DNA from: Pseudoalteromonas luteoviolacea
GTDB lineage: Bacteria; Pseudomonadota; Gammaproteobacteria; Enterobacterales; Alteromonadaceae
Direction: 5' to 3'
DNA length: 64,000 bases
NCBI RefSeq assembly: GCF_021654285.1
Contig: NZ_JAKFZS010000010.1
Location: 159,534-223,533, forward strand
Positions within the stretch are counted from its first letter, which is position 1, and every line of letters begins with the position of its first letter. Shown here one piece after another: positions 36,754 through 47,219 of the stretch. The notes below the pieces were generated by a model, which was not told the origin of the DNA, searched no databases, and worked only from the letters and a program-made list of their open reading frames with translations. Both the position numbers and the translations under genes were made by a program.

Positions 36754-38049
36754 ATGTCTGATAAATTTATTGTTCGCTTAAGTGAACAAGCGCCTGCAAC
36801 ACATTGGGGCAATAATGCATCACTGTCATTTGACGAGCAGGGTGCAATTATTCATTTAGCTGAGCAAGAAACACTAAAGCATATTCAAAGAGCGGCTCGT
36901 AGCCTAGCACAACAGGGGATCCCTGCGGTAGCGTTAAGTGGTGAGGCATGGTGCACTGAGTCTCAGTGGGCGTTTTATCAGGGCTTTGTGAGCCCAAAAC
37001 AGCTTGATCCAGTTACTTTTGCTGAAAATGCACAGTCAGATTTAAAAGAATTACAAGCACTAAAGCAAGCGGCGACTTGGATGCGTCAAATGATCAACGG
37101 CACTGCTGAAGACATTTATCCTGAGAGCCTTGCTGGCAAAGCCGCTGAATTTATTCAATCTTTGGCACCTGAGCATGTCAGTTATCAAATCATTAAAGGT
37201 GATGCGTTATTAGAGCATCAGTGGATTGGTATCCATGAAGTAGGTCGTGGTAGCGAACGCGCGCCAGTGCTACTTGAATTAGACTTTAACCCAACGGGTG
37301 ATGAAGATGCGCCTGTGAGCGCGGCGCTTGTGGGTAAAGGGATCACATTTGATTCTGGCGGTTACTCAATCAAGCCGAGCGAAGGCATGCTGACGATGAA
37401 GTGTGACATGGGTGGCGCAGCGACAGTGACTGCGGGCCTTGCGTTGGCAATCGAGCGTGGTATCGATAAGCGCATTAAGTTGTTCTTGTGCTGCGCTGAA
37501 AACTTGATCTCAGGCCATGCATATAAGCTAGGTGACATCTTAACTTATAAAAATGGCACAACAGTTGAGATTGTGAACACAGATGCGGAAGGTCGTTTAG
37601 TACTTGCTGATGGCCTAATGGCTGCTGGTGAAACGGGTGCGCCATTGATCATTGATGCGGCAACACTCACCGGTGCGGCGCTAATGGCTGTTGGTCAAGA
37701 ATACAATGCGCTGTTTGGCCTAGACAAAGAGCTTGTTGGTGAAGTGCAGCAATTTGCTAGTGAAGAATTTGAGGCTGCATGGCCACTACCGTTAGAAAAG
37801 TGGCACCAAAATAACTGCCCTTCGGCGTATGCTGATACTGCAAACAGCCGTGCACAAAAAGGCGGTGGTTATGGCGGTGCATCTAATGCTGCTGGTTTCT
37901 TATCACGTTTTGTGCCGAATGAAGGCCAAGGTTGGGTTCACATTGACCTTGCGGCAAGCTTCCAAAACAATGCAGGTGCACAGTGGGCATCTGGCGCAAC
38001 GACTATGGGTATGCGAACTGTCGCACGTACCTTGATTGCAAAAGCTTAA
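36754..38049 (+). CDS. pepB: M17-family aminopeptidase B
   Basis: A cytosolic leucyl-aminopeptidase-family enzyme of 431 residues. Metal and catalytic residues lie in LVGKGITFDSGGYSIKPSEG, MLTMKCDMGGAATV and VNTDAEGRLVLADGL, the last being the NTDAEGR signature. The GITFDSGGYSIK form and length fit PepB more than PepA. The ATG at 36754 follows AAGAGTGA; a GTG four codons upstream lies inside that site. It diverges from sfsA and is followed by a terminator. Confidence 0.94.
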   Translation: MSDKFIVRLSEQAPATHWGNNASLSFDEQGAIIHLAEQETLKHIQRAARSLAQQGIPAVALSGEAWCTESQWAFYQGFVSPKQLDPVTFAENAQSDLKELQALKQAATWMRQMINGTAEDIYPESLAGKAAEFIQSLAPEHVSYQIIKGDALLEHQWIGIHEVGRGSERAPVLLELDFNPTGDEDAPVSAALVGKGITFDSGGYSIKPSEGMLTMKCDMGGAATVTAGLALAIERGIDKRIKLFLCCAENLISGHAYKLGDILTYKNGTTVEIVNTDAEGRLVLADGLMAAGETGAPLIIDAATLTGAALMAVGQEYNALFGLDKELVGEVQQFASEEFEAAWPLPLEKWHQNNCPSAYADTANSRAQKGGGYGGASNAAGFLSRFVPNEGQGWVHIDLAASFQNNAGAQWASGATTMGMRTVARTLIAKA

Positions 38050-38058
38050 AGTTCTGTT

Positions 38059-38084
38059 AAAAGCCTCTCAATAGAGGCTTTTTT
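38059..38084. terminator. Bidirectional terminator between pepB and the CBS gene
   Basis: AAGCCTCT and AGAGGCTT pair around a CAAT loop, with T6 on the plus strand and T4 on the minus strand. It serves convergent genes ending at 38049 and 38098. Confidence 0.85.
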
Positions 38085-38097
38085 ATTTGGTTTGAGA

Positions 38098-38517
38098 TTA
38101 AGAGAGCAGTGCTGCTGCAAGGCGGACAAAGTCAGAAGAGGTTAAAATTCCCAGTAGCTTTTTGTTTTCATCAACCACAGGCATACAGCCATGGCGATTT
38201 TCGACAAAATAGGTCACGACCTCATGTAGACTTTGTTTGGGGGTTACACTGACAAAATCTTCCGCCATGACTTCACTGACCTTTTCTTGCTTTTCTTTTC
38301 GTTCTAACGCTAAGTTGCCGTAGGTCGATAAAATGTTCATGACTTTGGCAATCATGATCTTTTGCGTCAACATACCCACTAAATGGCCGTCGTCATCAAT
38401 GACGGGGATATGTCGAATATTCTTTTCTCGCATCAAATTGTGTGCATCATGCAGGGTATGCGATGATTTTACTGCTAATGGATCTGGCGTCATTAATTGT
38501 TCAACGGTGTGCAGCAT
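38098..38517 (-). CDS. CBS-domain pair protein
   Basis: A 139-residue stand-alone pair of CBS motifs: MTPDPLAVKSSHTLHDAHNL with IRHIPVIDDDGHLVGMLTQ, then MAEDFVSVTPKQSLHEVV with HGCMPVVDENKKLLGILTS. Such modules bind adenine nucleotides and regulate partners. No partner gene is fused or adjacent in an operon. Confidence 0.9.
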   Translation of the reverse strand: MLHTVEQLMTPDPLAVKSSHTLHDAHNLMREKNIRHIPVIDDDGHLVGMLTQKIMIAKVMNILSTYGNLALERKEKQEKVSEVMAEDFVSVTPKQSLHEVVTYFVENRHGCMPVVDENKKLLGILTSSDFVRLAAALLS

Positions 38518-38615
38518 AGTTTTTTCCTATCAGTAAAGCTTACTTTTAGGTATAACTGATAATAGCGTTGTTTTCCTGCGTTTAGATCAAGAAAGTGGTC
38601 ATCATAACAATGGAG

Positions 38616-39377
38616 CTATGGGGTTAAGTTATTTGATTTTTGCAGTGCTGCCAGCCGAATAGATTTATTTTCAACGAGTATTGATAAGGGGACTAGTTCG
38701 AACCCTTGAGCTTGCAAATCTTGTAGTGCGTGATTTAAAAACTGATGTGTCTGTGGGTAAGGATGGGCAATGCCTATTGCATATCCTTGCTCGGTCGCGA
38801 TGGTCTTAAGTTGATTGAGTTGTATCTTTAATTGTGCATGAGCAAGTTCATTGTCTAAAAAGACGTGCCTTGCCACATTATCAACGCCGTAGAGGTTAGC
38901 GGCTGTCTGCGCCTGACTATAGGGGGTCGTGCGGCTATCTAAAAAGTATAGATCGCGCTTTTTCAGTACTTCCATAGTCCATTTCATGGCTTCTGCGTGT
39001 TGAGTCAGTGCCGATCCCATGTGGTTGTTAACGCCTTTTACGTGGGGGAGGCTAGAGAGCGCATGCCCCAGCGTTTTTTGCAATTGCCACTTTTGCATAT
39101 CCAGTGTTAAACCACCAGGGCCTAGGGCTTTATTATCTAAAGACTGCATTGGGATGTGCAGAATAAGTTCTTTCTTTTTTAATGCGGCTTGATAGGCAAA
39201 GTGTTGAGAAAATGGCGTGTGTGGGAGCAGAGCATAAGTCACTTGACCTGGTAAGTTGAGTAACTCCAAGTCTCTTTGGTGATTTCCAATATCATCAATG
39301 ACAATGGCAATTTGCTTAGCATTGCAAGCAAATGCACACAGCCACAGGGCTGTAACAGCAAGTTGTTTTAAGCGCAC
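38616..39377 (-). CDS. yibQ: Divergent polysaccharide deacetylase family protein YibQ
   Basis: A 253-residue exported protein with a short signal peptide (MRLKQLAVTALWLCAFACNA). The DUF610/YibQ fold is shown by IAIVIDDIGNHQRDLELLN, ILHIPMQS, and NNHMGSALTQHAEAM, retaining NodB-like Asp/His positions. Substrate is unknown; the family neighbours EnvC and cell-wall genes. It lies downstream of ctpA, envC and gpmM on the same strand, an order shared with E. coli apart from ctpA. Confidence 0.9.
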   Translation of the reverse strand: MRLKQLAVTALWLCAFACNAKQIAIVIDDIGNHQRDLELLNLPGQVTYALLPHTPFSQHFAYQAALKKKELILHIPMQSLDNKALGPGGLTLDMQKWQLQKTLGHALSSLPHVKGVNNHMGSALTQHAEAMKWTMEVLKKRDLYFLDSRTTPYSQAQTAANLYGVDNVARHVFLDNELAHAQLKIQLNQLKTIATEQGYAIGIAHPYPQTHQFLNHALQDLQAQGFELVPLSILVENKSIRLAALQKSNNLTP

Positions 39378-39486
39378 AAGTTAAATCACAGTTTTTGTTA
39401 TGTTTTATTTTGGTCGTTTATTTAACGACACTTTCATCACCTAAACTAGCACGATTTTTATACTGATAAAAGCGTCATTATTGTCT

Positions 39487-40710
39487 TTAATTTACTGTAG
39501 GTTGCTGTTTTACCACTAGTTGACGTGCAGCATGCCAGTGTTTTTCAAGTCGAGTAAATAAGTCTTTATTCGCTTTGTCGTTGCTCATTATAGCTGTTTT
39601 ATTGAGGCTCGATAGGGCGTTTTTACTATATTCAACATCCGGTTTTATCCCTGTCCCCTCAATAGACTGCCCTGAAGGCGTATAATATCGAGCTGTGGTT
39701 AATTTTAGTGCGCTTGTACCGTTGCCTATCGGGATCAATGACTGCACAGAACCTTTGCCAAATGAGCCTTGTCCGAGGATCAGTGCGCGCTTATTATCTT
39801 GCAGTGCGCCGGCTAAAATCTCAGCAGCTGAGGCCGATTGCTTGTTGATCAAAACCAAGATAGGTGCGCCATTTAAAATGTCGCCTTGAACCGCATAAAA
39901 CTTCTGATTAGCATCAAAAAAGCGGCCTTTGGTGGTGACAATGACACCGCTTTGTAAAAATAAATCCGAAATCGCAACTGCACTATTGAGCGTCCCTCCT
40001 GGGTTGTCTCTGAGATCGATAACTAAGCCCTTTAGAGAAAGCCCACTGTGTGCAAACAGCATATTAATGTGTCTAGCTACGTCATGATAGCTATGGTTAT
40101 TAAACGAGGAGATAGAAATGTAGCCTATATCCCCTTTGAGCAGCTTACTGGTGACGCTTTCAAGCGTGATCTCTTGACGCCTTAATGCCAGTGTGACATG
40201 CGCTTCCTCTCGCTCAACGGTGATGTGAATAATAGATAGTTTGGCTTCTCTTAACAGCTTGGAGACTTCTGAGATACTTTTATTTGTGACGTCATGTGTA
40301 TTGACGGCAACCAACTTATCTCCCCCCTCAATACCCGCTTGCTCAGCAGGAGAGCCAGGTAGTGTATCGACAATGACAATTCGATTTTCCACTTCTTCGA
40401 CTTCAATGCCAATTCCCGTATAACGGCCATTGGTGGCACTGAATAAAGTTTCTAGTTCGTGTTCATTTAGATACTTGGAGTAAGGGTCTAGTTGCTCAAA
40501 TAATTCGTTGAAGTTATGTTGCTTTATATGCGAGGTGGGCACTTCTTCAACGTAATATGTTTGGATGTGATAAAGAATTTCTTCCATGTGTGCATGGCTA
40601 ATTTGCTTTGCCTGCACGGAGGAAAATAATAAGGTAAACAATAATGCGCATAGGTAGATGTGCGCGCGTTTTAGGTTATCGGGCGGGGAAATTGAGACAA
40701 TGTATTTCAT
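39487..40710 (-). CDS. ctpA: S41-family carboxy-terminal processing protease
   Basis: A 407-residue periplasmic protease with signal peptide ending near SSVQA. A PDZ domain (about 100-190) includes IEVEEVENRIVIVDTLPGSP. The S41 core has the nucleophile Ser in NKQSASAAEILAGALQ and general-base Lys in LGQGSFGKGSVQSLI. It probably acts on cell-envelope proteins. It starts 38 bp after envC with AGGAG upstream, consistent with an envC-ctpA-yibQ unit. Confidence 0.93.
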   Translation of the reverse strand: MKYIVSISPPDNLKRAHIYLCALLFTLLFSSVQAKQISHAHMEEILYHIQTYYVEEVPTSHIKQHNFNELFEQLDPYSKYLNEHELETLFSATNGRYTGIGIEVEEVENRIVIVDTLPGSPAEQAGIEGGDKLVAVNTHDVTNKSISEVSKLLREAKLSIIHITVEREEAHVTLALRRQEITLESVTSKLLKGDIGYISISSFNNHSYHDVARHINMLFAHSGLSLKGLVIDLRDNPGGTLNSAVAISDLFLQSGVIVTTKGRFFDANQKFYAVQGDILNGAPILVLINKQSASAAEILAGALQDNKRALILGQGSFGKGSVQSLIPIGNGTSALKLTTARYYTPSGQSIEGTGIKPDVEYSKNALSSLNKTAIMSNDKANKDLFTRLEKHWHAARQLVVKQQPTVN

Positions 40711-40748
40711 ATGCTGCTCCTAGTGACGGGGCAGCATAGGTTATTCAT

Positions 40749-41894
40749 TTAACTTGATCTGCACCATTTAACTGGATTCACAGCGCTTCCTTTATGCCGT
40801 ATTTCGAAGTATAGCCCAGGATTTTGTTGTCCGCCGCTTTGTCCCACTAATGCGATGGCATCCCCTGGGTTTACATGGTCGCCAACATCTTTTAAAAGGG
40901 TTTGTGCGTGCCCATATAAGCTCATAAACCCTTTGCCATGGTCAAGGACAATGACCCAACCAAAACCATTTAGCCAATCCGCATAAACCACATGGCCTGG
41001 CGCAACACTATTAACTTCAGTGCCTGTTTTACCGGTAATCATAACGCCTTTCCAATTCATACCCACGTGTTTACGTTGGCCAAACCGCTTTTTGATTTTG
41101 CCTTTTAGTGGCCATGCCAATTTTCCTTTTAGCCGTTGCAGACCGTCTAATTTGGCAATAAATACCTCTTCTGTAGGAGCCTGTACTTCCGCGAGGGCTT
41201 CTAAGGTGGTTTTTAAAGTGGTTTCGTTTTCTTCTAAATAAGCGATGGCTGACTGGGTTTTAAGCAGTTTATCATTCAGCTTGCCTAAATGTGTTTGACG
41301 CTGTTTTTGCGCAAGCTGTAAGTCACTTTGCCTGATCTGCTGTTGCTCAAGGAGTGCAATGAGTTGTTGCTGAGATTTGACCAGCGCTTGTTGGTTTTCT
41401 TCAAGCTCAACAAAGACCATTTTTAGATCTTCTAATTGATTGATCCGTGCTTTGTTAAAGTAGTCGTAGTAGCTAATTGTGCGCTCAAGTGCTGCGGTTT
41501 TTTGTTGGTTGAGCAGCATCTTCGAATAGTCATGGCTGCCAGTGACATAGGCACTTTTTAGTTGCGCAGCAAGCAGCTTTTGTAACTTGTGTTTGCGGCG
41601 ATTCAGCTGTGCGCTTTCTTGCTCGAGAGCATACTGCTGTTGTTTATTTTCGCTGATCCCTTGTTGTGTCAGCGTCAACGCTTTTGCACTTCGGGCAATT
41701 TCAAGTTCAAAGGACTGCAAGCGCTGTTTGAGTGCACTAAAAGACGCTTGTTGTTCTTTATAAGCAGCCTGACTCTTTTTTAATTCAGCCTGAACTGCAG
41801 CCAAATCTGCTTTGGTTTGTGATTCATTGGCCTCGGCATGTGCCGAGAACAATGAAATCACTAAAACTAAGTTGGCGAGTTTACCTCTTACCAT
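40749..41894 (-). CDS. envC: Murein hydrolase activator EnvC
   Basis: A 381-residue periplasmic protein: signal peptide, long coiled coil (about 25-240), then a LytM/M23 domain. The LytM metal site is incomplete: the first His region reads GMNWKGVMITGKTG, and the last motif reads LYFEIRH where active enzymes have H-x-H. This is as in EnvC, which activates amidases at the division septum and does not cleave. gpmM ends 2 bp upstream of the start. Confidence 0.93.
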   Translation of the reverse strand: MVRGKLANLVLVISLFSAHAEANESQTKADLAAVQAELKKSQAAYKEQQASFSALKQRLQSFELEIARSAKALTLTQQGISENKQQQYALEQESAQLNRRKHKLQKLLAAQLKSAYVTGSHDYSKMLLNQQKTAALERTISYYDYFNKARINQLEDLKMVFVELEENQQALVKSQQQLIALLEQQQIRQSDLQLAQKQRQTHLGKLNDKLLKTQSAIAYLEENETTLKTTLEALAEVQAPTEEVFIAKLDGLQRLKGKLAWPLKGKIKKRFGQRKHVGMNWKGVMITGKTGTEVNSVAPGHVVYADWLNGFGWVIVLDHGKGFMSLYGHAQTLLKDVGDHVNPGDAIALVGQSGGQQNPGLYFEIRHKGSAVNPVKWCRSS

Positions 41895-41896
41895 AT

Positions 41897-43441
41897 TTAT
41901 TTTAAGTGCATAATTGGCGAACCAGTCATCTCTGCTGGTTGCTCTAGACCCATCAGATGCAGCATGGTTGGTGCTACGTCGCTCAGTGTCTTATTGGCTT
42001 GTGGCTCGGCATCACGACCGACATATATAAATGGCACTGGCTCGCTGGTATGTGCTGTGTGTGCCTGTCCTGTGCTTGGGTCTTGCATTTGCTCAGCATT
42101 ACCGTGGTCAGCTGTGATAAGTGCTTCGCCACCATGCTCTTTCAGTGCATCAACAACACGACCGATACAGTTATCGACTGCTTCACATGCTTTTACCGCG
42201 GCATCAAATACACCAGAGTGGCCGACCATGTCGCCATTCGGATAGTTACAGATAATGGCATCATACTCACCGCCTTGAATGGCTTCGATAAGTTTGTCTG
42301 TCAGCATTTCTGAGTTCATTTCAGGTTGTAAGTCGTATGTTGCTACTTGCGGTGACGGGATGAGTTCGCGCTTTTCGCCTTCAAATAAGTCTTCACGGCC
42401 GCCACTAAAGAAAAATGTAACGTGTGCATACTTTTCTGTTTCTGAAATACGAAGCTGTGTTTTGTTATGTTTTGCAAGCCATTCGCCAAGCACATTGTTT
42501 AGCTTTTCAGGGGCAAATGCGATAGGGGCGTCGATGTCTGCTGCGTATTCCGTCATCATGACAAAGCTGCTAAGTGCAGGAGCTTTTTTCTTCTCAAAGC
42601 CAGCAAAATCTGTATCGACAAATGCACGTGTCATTTGTCTTGCGCGGTCTGCCCTGAAGTTTAAAAATAGAATTGCATCACCGTCATTGATTTGAGCTGC
42701 TTGCAGGCCTTCTGGCGTGATACTTGTTGCTTTGACAAACTCATCATTTTCATCGCGTTGATATGCAGCTTCTAATGCCTCAATACCGTCTGCAAACGAA
42801 TATTGCGCCTCACCACACACCATCAGGTTGTATGCTTGCTCAACACGTTCCCAGCGATTATCACGATCCATCGCGTAGTAGCGACCGACAATTGACGCTA
42901 AGCGGCCCGTGCCAAGACGAGCAAAAAGCGCTTCAATACGCTCAATAGACGCTTTTGCACTGCGTGGCGGTGTATCACGACCATCTAAAAACGCGTGGAA
43001 ATAAATATCTTTGGCACCGCGTTGTGCGGCAAGCTCAATGCTGGCGACAATGTGGTCTTCATGACTGTGAACACCACCTGGACTTAGTAGACCCATTAAG
43101 TGCACGGCTTTACCCTGTGCAACTGCATCATCAATGCTTTTAACTAAGGTTGGATTATGGGCAAACTCACCATCATCAATGGCTTTGGTGATACGAGTAA
43201 AGTCTTGATAGACGATTCTTCCTGCACCCAGGTTGACATGACCTACTTCAGAGTTACCCATTTGGCCGTCAGGCAAACCGACATCTAGACCAGACCCTGA
43301 AATTAGCGTTGTTGGCTGAGATTGCCAAAGCGAATCAAGAACAGGTGTATTAGCCGCGAGGATTGCATTGCTTTGTGTTTCTTCTCTATATCCCCAGCCA
43401 TCTAAAATGATAAGTACCAGTGGTTTTTTCTTCGTAGTCAT
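41897..43441 (-). CDS. gpmM: 2,3-bisphosphoglycerate-independent phosphoglycerate mutase
   Basis: Interconverts 2- and 3-phosphoglycerate; 514 residues from the ATG at 43441, exactly the E. coli length. A longer frame starts seven codons earlier, but CAGGAG lies just before this ATG. Motifs are [14 protein letters not shown] (metal Asp), [16 protein letters not shown] (catalytic Ser), and [13 protein letters not shown] near the C-terminus. It heads gpmM-envC-ctpA-yibQ and diverges from yibN. Confidence 0.97.
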   Translation of the reverse strand: MTTKKKPLVLIILDGWGYREETQSNAILAANTPVLDSLWQSQPTTLISGSGLDVGLPDGQMGNSEVGHVNLGAGRIVYQDFTRITKAIDDGEFAHNPTLVKSIDDAVAQGKAVHLMGLLSPGGVHSHEDHIVASIELAAQRGAKDIYFHAFLDGRDTPPRSAKASIERIEALFARLGTGRLASIVGRYYAMDRDNRWERVEQAYNLMVCGEAQYSFADGIEALEAAYQRDENDEFVKATSITPEGLQAAQINDGDAILFLNFRADRARQMTRAFVDTDFAGFEKKKAPALSSFVMMTEYAADIDAPIAFAPEKLNNVLGEWLAKHNKTQLRISETEKYAHVTFFFSGGREDLFEGEKRELIPSPQVATYDLQPEMNSEMLTDKLIEAIQGGEYDAIICNYPNGDMVGHSGVFDAAVKACEAVDNCIGRVVDALKEHGGEALITADHGNAEQMQDPSTGQAHTAHTSEPVPFIYVGRDAEPQANKTLSDVAPTMLHLMGLEQPAEMTGSPIMHLK

Positions 43442-43729
43442 TTGGGCTCCTGAAAAATGCACGATAGATGGCGCATAGAATACCCTGTTTAGCTCGAAAA
43501 TTCAGCCCTAAGCTGGTGATTTATGTTCAAGATTGATTAATCTAATGGTAACACCTTTCATATAAAGCCCGCTGTGAATAGCGATTGTGGATGTTTGTTA
43601 CCAGAGGTCTAAAAAGAGAATTTAAAGATACCTTCTTTACAGTGTATGACAATAGGTTTGTACCAAGGGACGTAAAAACGTATACTCGCTGCACTGTAAG
43701 TTTTATCTGCTAATTAAGTGGCAAGGTTC

Positions 43730-44161
43730 ATGGAACAATATATAACTTTTTTCACCAATCACCCTGTATTAAGCATTATCTGGGTCGTCCTAGCAATCAT
43801 GTTGGTACACAGCTGGTATAAAAGCCTATTTTCATCAATTCGTCAGATCAACCCTCAGCAATTGACTATGTTGATCAATCGCGAAGATGCACAAGTGCTC
43901 GATATGCGTGGCAAAAAAGAGTTCACGGCAGGCAGGATCGCAGGTGCTGAGATGATGAATGTCGACAAAGCAAAACAAAATGACTTTGGTGGACTTGAAA
44001 AGTACAAAACAACGCCCATTATACTTGTGTGTAATACAGGTATGACTGCCAACAACATTGCTGAAAGAATGAAGCAGCAGGGCTATGAAAAGCTACATGT
44101 GCTATCTGGCGGCATGAGCTCATGGCAAAGTGCAGGACTACCAACGACAACTGGCAAGTAA
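43730..44161 (+). CDS. yibN: Membrane-anchored rhodanese-like protein YibN
   Basis: 143 residues, as in E. coli. One N-terminal membrane helix (HPVLSIIWVVLAIMLVHSW) precedes a rhodanese domain with active-site Cys in IILVCNTGMTANNIAERM. The ATG at 43730 follows AAGG; a GTG four codons earlier lacks a site. It begins yibN-grxC-secB-gpsA, an order conserved in gammaproteobacteria. Confidence 0.92.
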   Translation: MEQYITFFTNHPVLSIIWVVLAIMLVHSWYKSLFSSIRQINPQQLTMLINREDAQVLDMRGKKEFTAGRIAGAEMMNVDKAKQNDFGGLEKYKTTPIILVCNTGMTANNIAERMKQQGYEKLHVLSGGMSSWQSAGLPTTTGK

Positions 44162-44174
44162 TTGGAGTGAAAAA

Positions 44175-44432
44175 ATGAGTAACAATGTAGTTATCTACAC
44201 CAAAGATTATTGTCCGTTTTGTCATCGTGCGAAGGCGCTATTAGATAGCAAAGGCGTCACATATACAGAGTATGATATTGCTGTACAGCCTGAACTTCGT
44301 GATGAGATGATCGAAAAAGCCAATGGCGGACATACTGTGCCACAAATTTTTATCAATGAGCAGCACATTGGTGGCTGTGATGATATGATGGCACTTGAAG
44401 CTCAAGGCAAACTAACCCAGTTATTGGCTTAG
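44175..44432 (+). CDS. grxC: Glutaredoxin 3
   Basis: An 85-residue dithiol glutaredoxin with active site CPFC in YTKDYCPFCHRAKALL, plus the glutathione-binding TVPQIF and GGCDDMM segments. It reduces disulfides using glutathione. The ATG at 44175 follows GGAG. It is 13 bp after yibN. Confidence 0.96.
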   Translation: MSNNVVIYTKDYCPFCHRAKALLDSKGVTYTEYDIAVQPELRDEMIEKANGGHTVPQIFINEQHIGGCDDMMALEAQGKLTQLLA

Positions 44433-44508
44433 TCGAGCGAAATTAAAAAATTTCCAGCACTTAAAGTATTTAGTAAGTGCTGTTTAACAAAAATTTATAG
44501 GAATAATA

Positions 44509-44991
44509 ATGACTGAACAAAATCAAAACGCGGCAGCAGAACAACAAGAAGGCCCACAATTCAACATTCAGCGCATCTACACTAAAGATGTATCTTTTGA
44601 GACGCCAAATTCTCCTGCTATTTTCCAAAAAGAGTGGACACCTGAAGTTAAGCTAGATATGGATACGCGTTCAGCTAAGCTAGACGAAGGCGTATTTGAA
44701 GTTGTTCTTGCATTAACAGTGACTGCGACGATTGGCGAAGAAACAGCATTCCTATGTGAAATTCAACAAGCGGGTATTTTCTCTGTTGGCGAACTAGAAG
44801 AGCTACAACTTGCTCATATGCTAGGTGCTTTCTGCCCTAACATCCTTTTCCCTTACGCTCGTGAAGCAGTTGCAAGCTTAGTTAACCGTGGTACTTTCCC
44901 ACAGCTTAACCTTGCACCAGTTAACTTCGACGCACTATTTGCTCAGTACATGCAACAACGTGCAGCGCAAGAGCAAACAGCTGACGCATAA
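44509..44991 (+). CDS. secB: Protein-export chaperone SecB
   Basis: Cytosolic chaperone holding preproteins unfolded for SecA; 160 residues. Family blocks include [33 protein letters not shown] and [20 protein letters not shown]. An AGGAATAATA ribosome site precedes the ATG, and gpsA starts 3 bp after the stop. Confidence 0.97.
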   Translation: MTEQNQNAAAEQQEGPQFNIQRIYTKDVSFETPNSPAIFQKEWTPEVKLDMDTRSAKLDEGVFEVVLALTVTATIGEETAFLCEIQQAGIFSVGELEELQLAHMLGAFCPNILFPYAREAVASLVNRGTFPQLNLAPVNFDALFAQYMQQRAAQEQTADA

Positions 44992-44994
44992 TCT

Positions 44995-46002
44995 ATGAAT
45001 ACATCACAGTCTGCTGTGACCGTATTAGGGGCGGGGTCTTATGGCACCGCCCTTGCTATTTGTTTTGCTCGAAACGGTCACCGAGTAACTTTATGGGGAC
45101 GCACACAAGCTGATATTGAACAATTGGCTGCTGAACGTCAAAACCAACGCTACCTTCCTGATATTGAGTTTCCCGCGTCTCTGACGTTAGAGACTGACTT
45201 GGCACGTGCAGTTCAAGCAAGCAAAATTGTCTTGGTTGTGGTACCAAGCCATGCGTTTGCTCAAACTCTTAAGCAAATCCAACCTCATCTTCAAAATGGA
45301 GCACAGGTTGCATGGGCCACTAAGGGTTTAGAGCCAGATACGGGCAGGCTTTTAGAGGAAGTGGCCAAAGAAGTACTTGGTGAAGAAGTGCCTTTAGCCG
45401 TTTTATCAGGGCCTACTTTTGCAAAAGAGATGGCAGCAGGCTTACCAACGGCTATTTCTGTTTCAGCAAGAGATGAAGGGCTTCGTACAGAGCTGGCGAG
45501 TTTACTACATTGTAGCCGCTCATTCAGAGTGTACAGTAACGATGATTTTATCGGTATTCAGCTCGGTGGTGCAGTCAAGAATGTGATTGCCATAGGCGCC
45601 GGCATGTCAGATGGCTTTGGCTTTGGTGCCAACACGCGGACCATGCTGATCACGCGAGGCTTGGCTGAGTTATGTCGTTTAGGCTGTGCGCTTGGTGCAA
45701 AGACAGAAACTTTTATGGGTATGGCAGGACTAGGCGATTTAATCCTTACTTGTACCGACAACCAGTCTAGAAATAGACGCTTTGGTTTGGCGCTTGGGCA
45801 AGGAAAAAGTGTTGATGATGCAATGAGCAGCATTGGTCAAGTCGTTGAAGGTTATCGCAATACCAAAGAAGTTTTTTTACTGGCTAAACGCAGTCGTATT
45901 GAAATGCCGATCACAGAGCAAATCTACCAAGTGCTCTATGAGCAAAAAGATGTTAAAGAAGCTGCCATGGCACTATTAGGCCGAGAGCAAAAGTCAGAAT
46001 AA
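44995..46002 (+). CDS. gpsA: Glycerol-3-phosphate dehydrogenase [NAD(P)+]
   Basis: Makes glycerol-3-phosphate for phospholipids; 335 residues. The dinucleotide fold is [20 protein letters not shown], and catalytic blocks include [34 protein letters not shown] and [19 protein letters not shown]. It is the last gene of yibN-grxC-secB-gpsA and ends at a shared terminator. Confidence 0.97.
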   Translation: MNTSQSAVTVLGAGSYGTALAICFARNGHRVTLWGRTQADIEQLAAERQNQRYLPDIEFPASLTLETDLARAVQASKIVLVVVPSHAFAQTLKQIQPHLQNGAQVAWATKGLEPDTGRLLEEVAKEVLGEEVPLAVLSGPTFAKEMAAGLPTAISVSARDEGLRTELASLLHCSRSFRVYSNDDFIGIQLGGAVKNVIAIGAGMSDGFGFGANTRTMLITRGLAELCRLGCALGAKTETFMGMAGLGDLILTCTDNQSRNRRFGLALGQGKSVDDAMSSIGQVVEGYRNTKEVFLLAKRSRIEMPITEQIYQVLYEQKDVKEAAMALLGREQKSE

Positions 46003-46007
46003 GACAT

Positions 46008-46035
46008 AAAAAAACCACCGTTTGGTGGTTTTTTT
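46008..46035. terminator. Bidirectional terminator between gpsA and the porin gene
   Basis: AAACCACC and GGTGGTTT pair around a short loop, with seven A on one side and seven T on the other, between convergent genes ending at 46002 and 46056. Confidence 0.93.
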
Positions 46036-46055
46036 GTTTAGCCTTTCAGGGAGAC

Positions 46056-47219
46056 TTAAAAGGCGTATTTGACTGAAAATTGCAGTCTGTCTAAATCACC
46101 TTCAGCACCGCTGTGGACTTCTCTGTTGGCCATTTTGTATTCCGCGCCAAAAGTGAGTTTTTTCACTGGTGAATATAAGATGTTGGCACTGTAGCTGGTG
46201 GTCATATCTGTTGGGTCGCCAGTGACGTTTAGCAAACTTGCATCGTTATCGGCACTGAAGTAAGAGTATAAAAATGTTGAGCGCCACTGCGAATTCCAGT
46301 AGTGCTGATACGCAATAAACCCTGAAGTAGAGTCTATGGCATGTAAATCAGTGCCGTCATAAACTGCGCCATGCGCCACATTTAAGCCAACGTATCGACC
46401 TAAGCCCTGGCCGTGAGTTAACATGAACTTTAGGTTGTTTTTACCAAAGTTGACCCGACCTGATGCACTTACTCCGAACGAACTCTCAGTTTCGTCGGCT
46501 GCACCTGTTTTATAGGTAAGCTGTCTTGCGAGTGCTGCGACGGTAAAGTGCCCCCAGTCTGCCTTATAGTTGTAGCGAGCAGTAAAGTCTGGCATTTGAG
46601 CATCATCAGTGACCTCACGAGCACCACCTGTGGTGGTAATTGTGCTTTCAGGGTTTTCTGCTGAGAATGACCAGTTACCGACGGTGTATTTTGCCATGGC
46701 TTGACGCACGAACACAGTACCTTCTGCTGGCCCGACAAAGTCTAGAGTTTCAGGCAGTGCACTTACGTTTTGGAAGTTTGACCAGGCTTGGCCAAATAGC
46801 CAGCCTTTATAAGTCACAAAAGCCTGCCTGATACGCGGTGAATATGAGTTACTTACTCGCTCATTGCCACCCACTGATGCGATGAAGTCCAATTCAATTT
46901 TGGTTTTGATGGTACTGCCATCGTCTAGCTTTGTTGCTGTGCCAAAGTTAAATCTAGATTGGCGTGCGTGCATATCAAATACGGCATCCTCGCCTGTGCT
47001 AGGTGTGACCGGTGTCGTGCCTGGCACGTAAAAGTCTCTACCTATATGCTGAGAGCCTAGTGTACCATCTGAAAAGTCACTCCAAATGGCATCCAATTTG
47101 ATATAACCACCATAGCTGACATCTGTATTGTCGAGGTTTGCAGCCATAGCTTGGCTACAGAGTAGGCTTGACACTGCAACCGCAGCAAGTTTCATGTTCA
47201 TATTAATTTTAGTTGTCAT
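46056..47219 (-). CDS. DcaP-like outer-membrane porin
   Basis: A 387-residue beta-barrel protein with signal peptide ending near SQAMAA. DcaP-type features are VSYGGYIKLDAIWSDFSDG, DMHARQSRFNFGTAT and FGQAWSNFQNVSALPETLDF. The final residue is Phe (VKYAF), the outer-membrane assembly signal. DcaP porins take up small acids, often dicarboxylates. It is divergent from acs across a 367-bp shared regulatory region, so a link to carboxylate uptake is plausible. AGGAACAACC supports the start. Confidence 0.88.
   Translation of the reverse strand: MTTKINMNMKLAAVAVSSLLCSQAMAANLDNTDVSYGGYIKLDAIWSDFSDGTLGSQHIGRDFYVPGTTPVTPSTGEDAVFDMHARQSRFNFGTATKLDDGSTIKTKIELDFIASVGGNERVSNSYSPRIRQAFVTYKGWLFGQAWSNFQNVSALPETLDFVGPAEGTVFVRQAMAKYTVGNWSFSAENPESTITTTGGAREVTDDAQMPDFTARYNYKADWGHFTVAALARQLTYKTGAADETESSFGVSASGRVNFGKNNLKFMLTHGQGLGRYVGLNVAHGAVYDGTDLHAIDSTSGFIAYQHYWNSQWRSTFLYSYFSADNDASLLNVTGDPTDMTTSYSANILYSPVKKLTFGAEYKMANREVHSGAEGDLDRLQFSVKYAF

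Noticed and set aside
40749..41894. Inactive LytM domain of EnvC as a mutation
   Set aside because: Loss of the metal ligands is normal for EnvC, which activates amidases rather than cutting murein.
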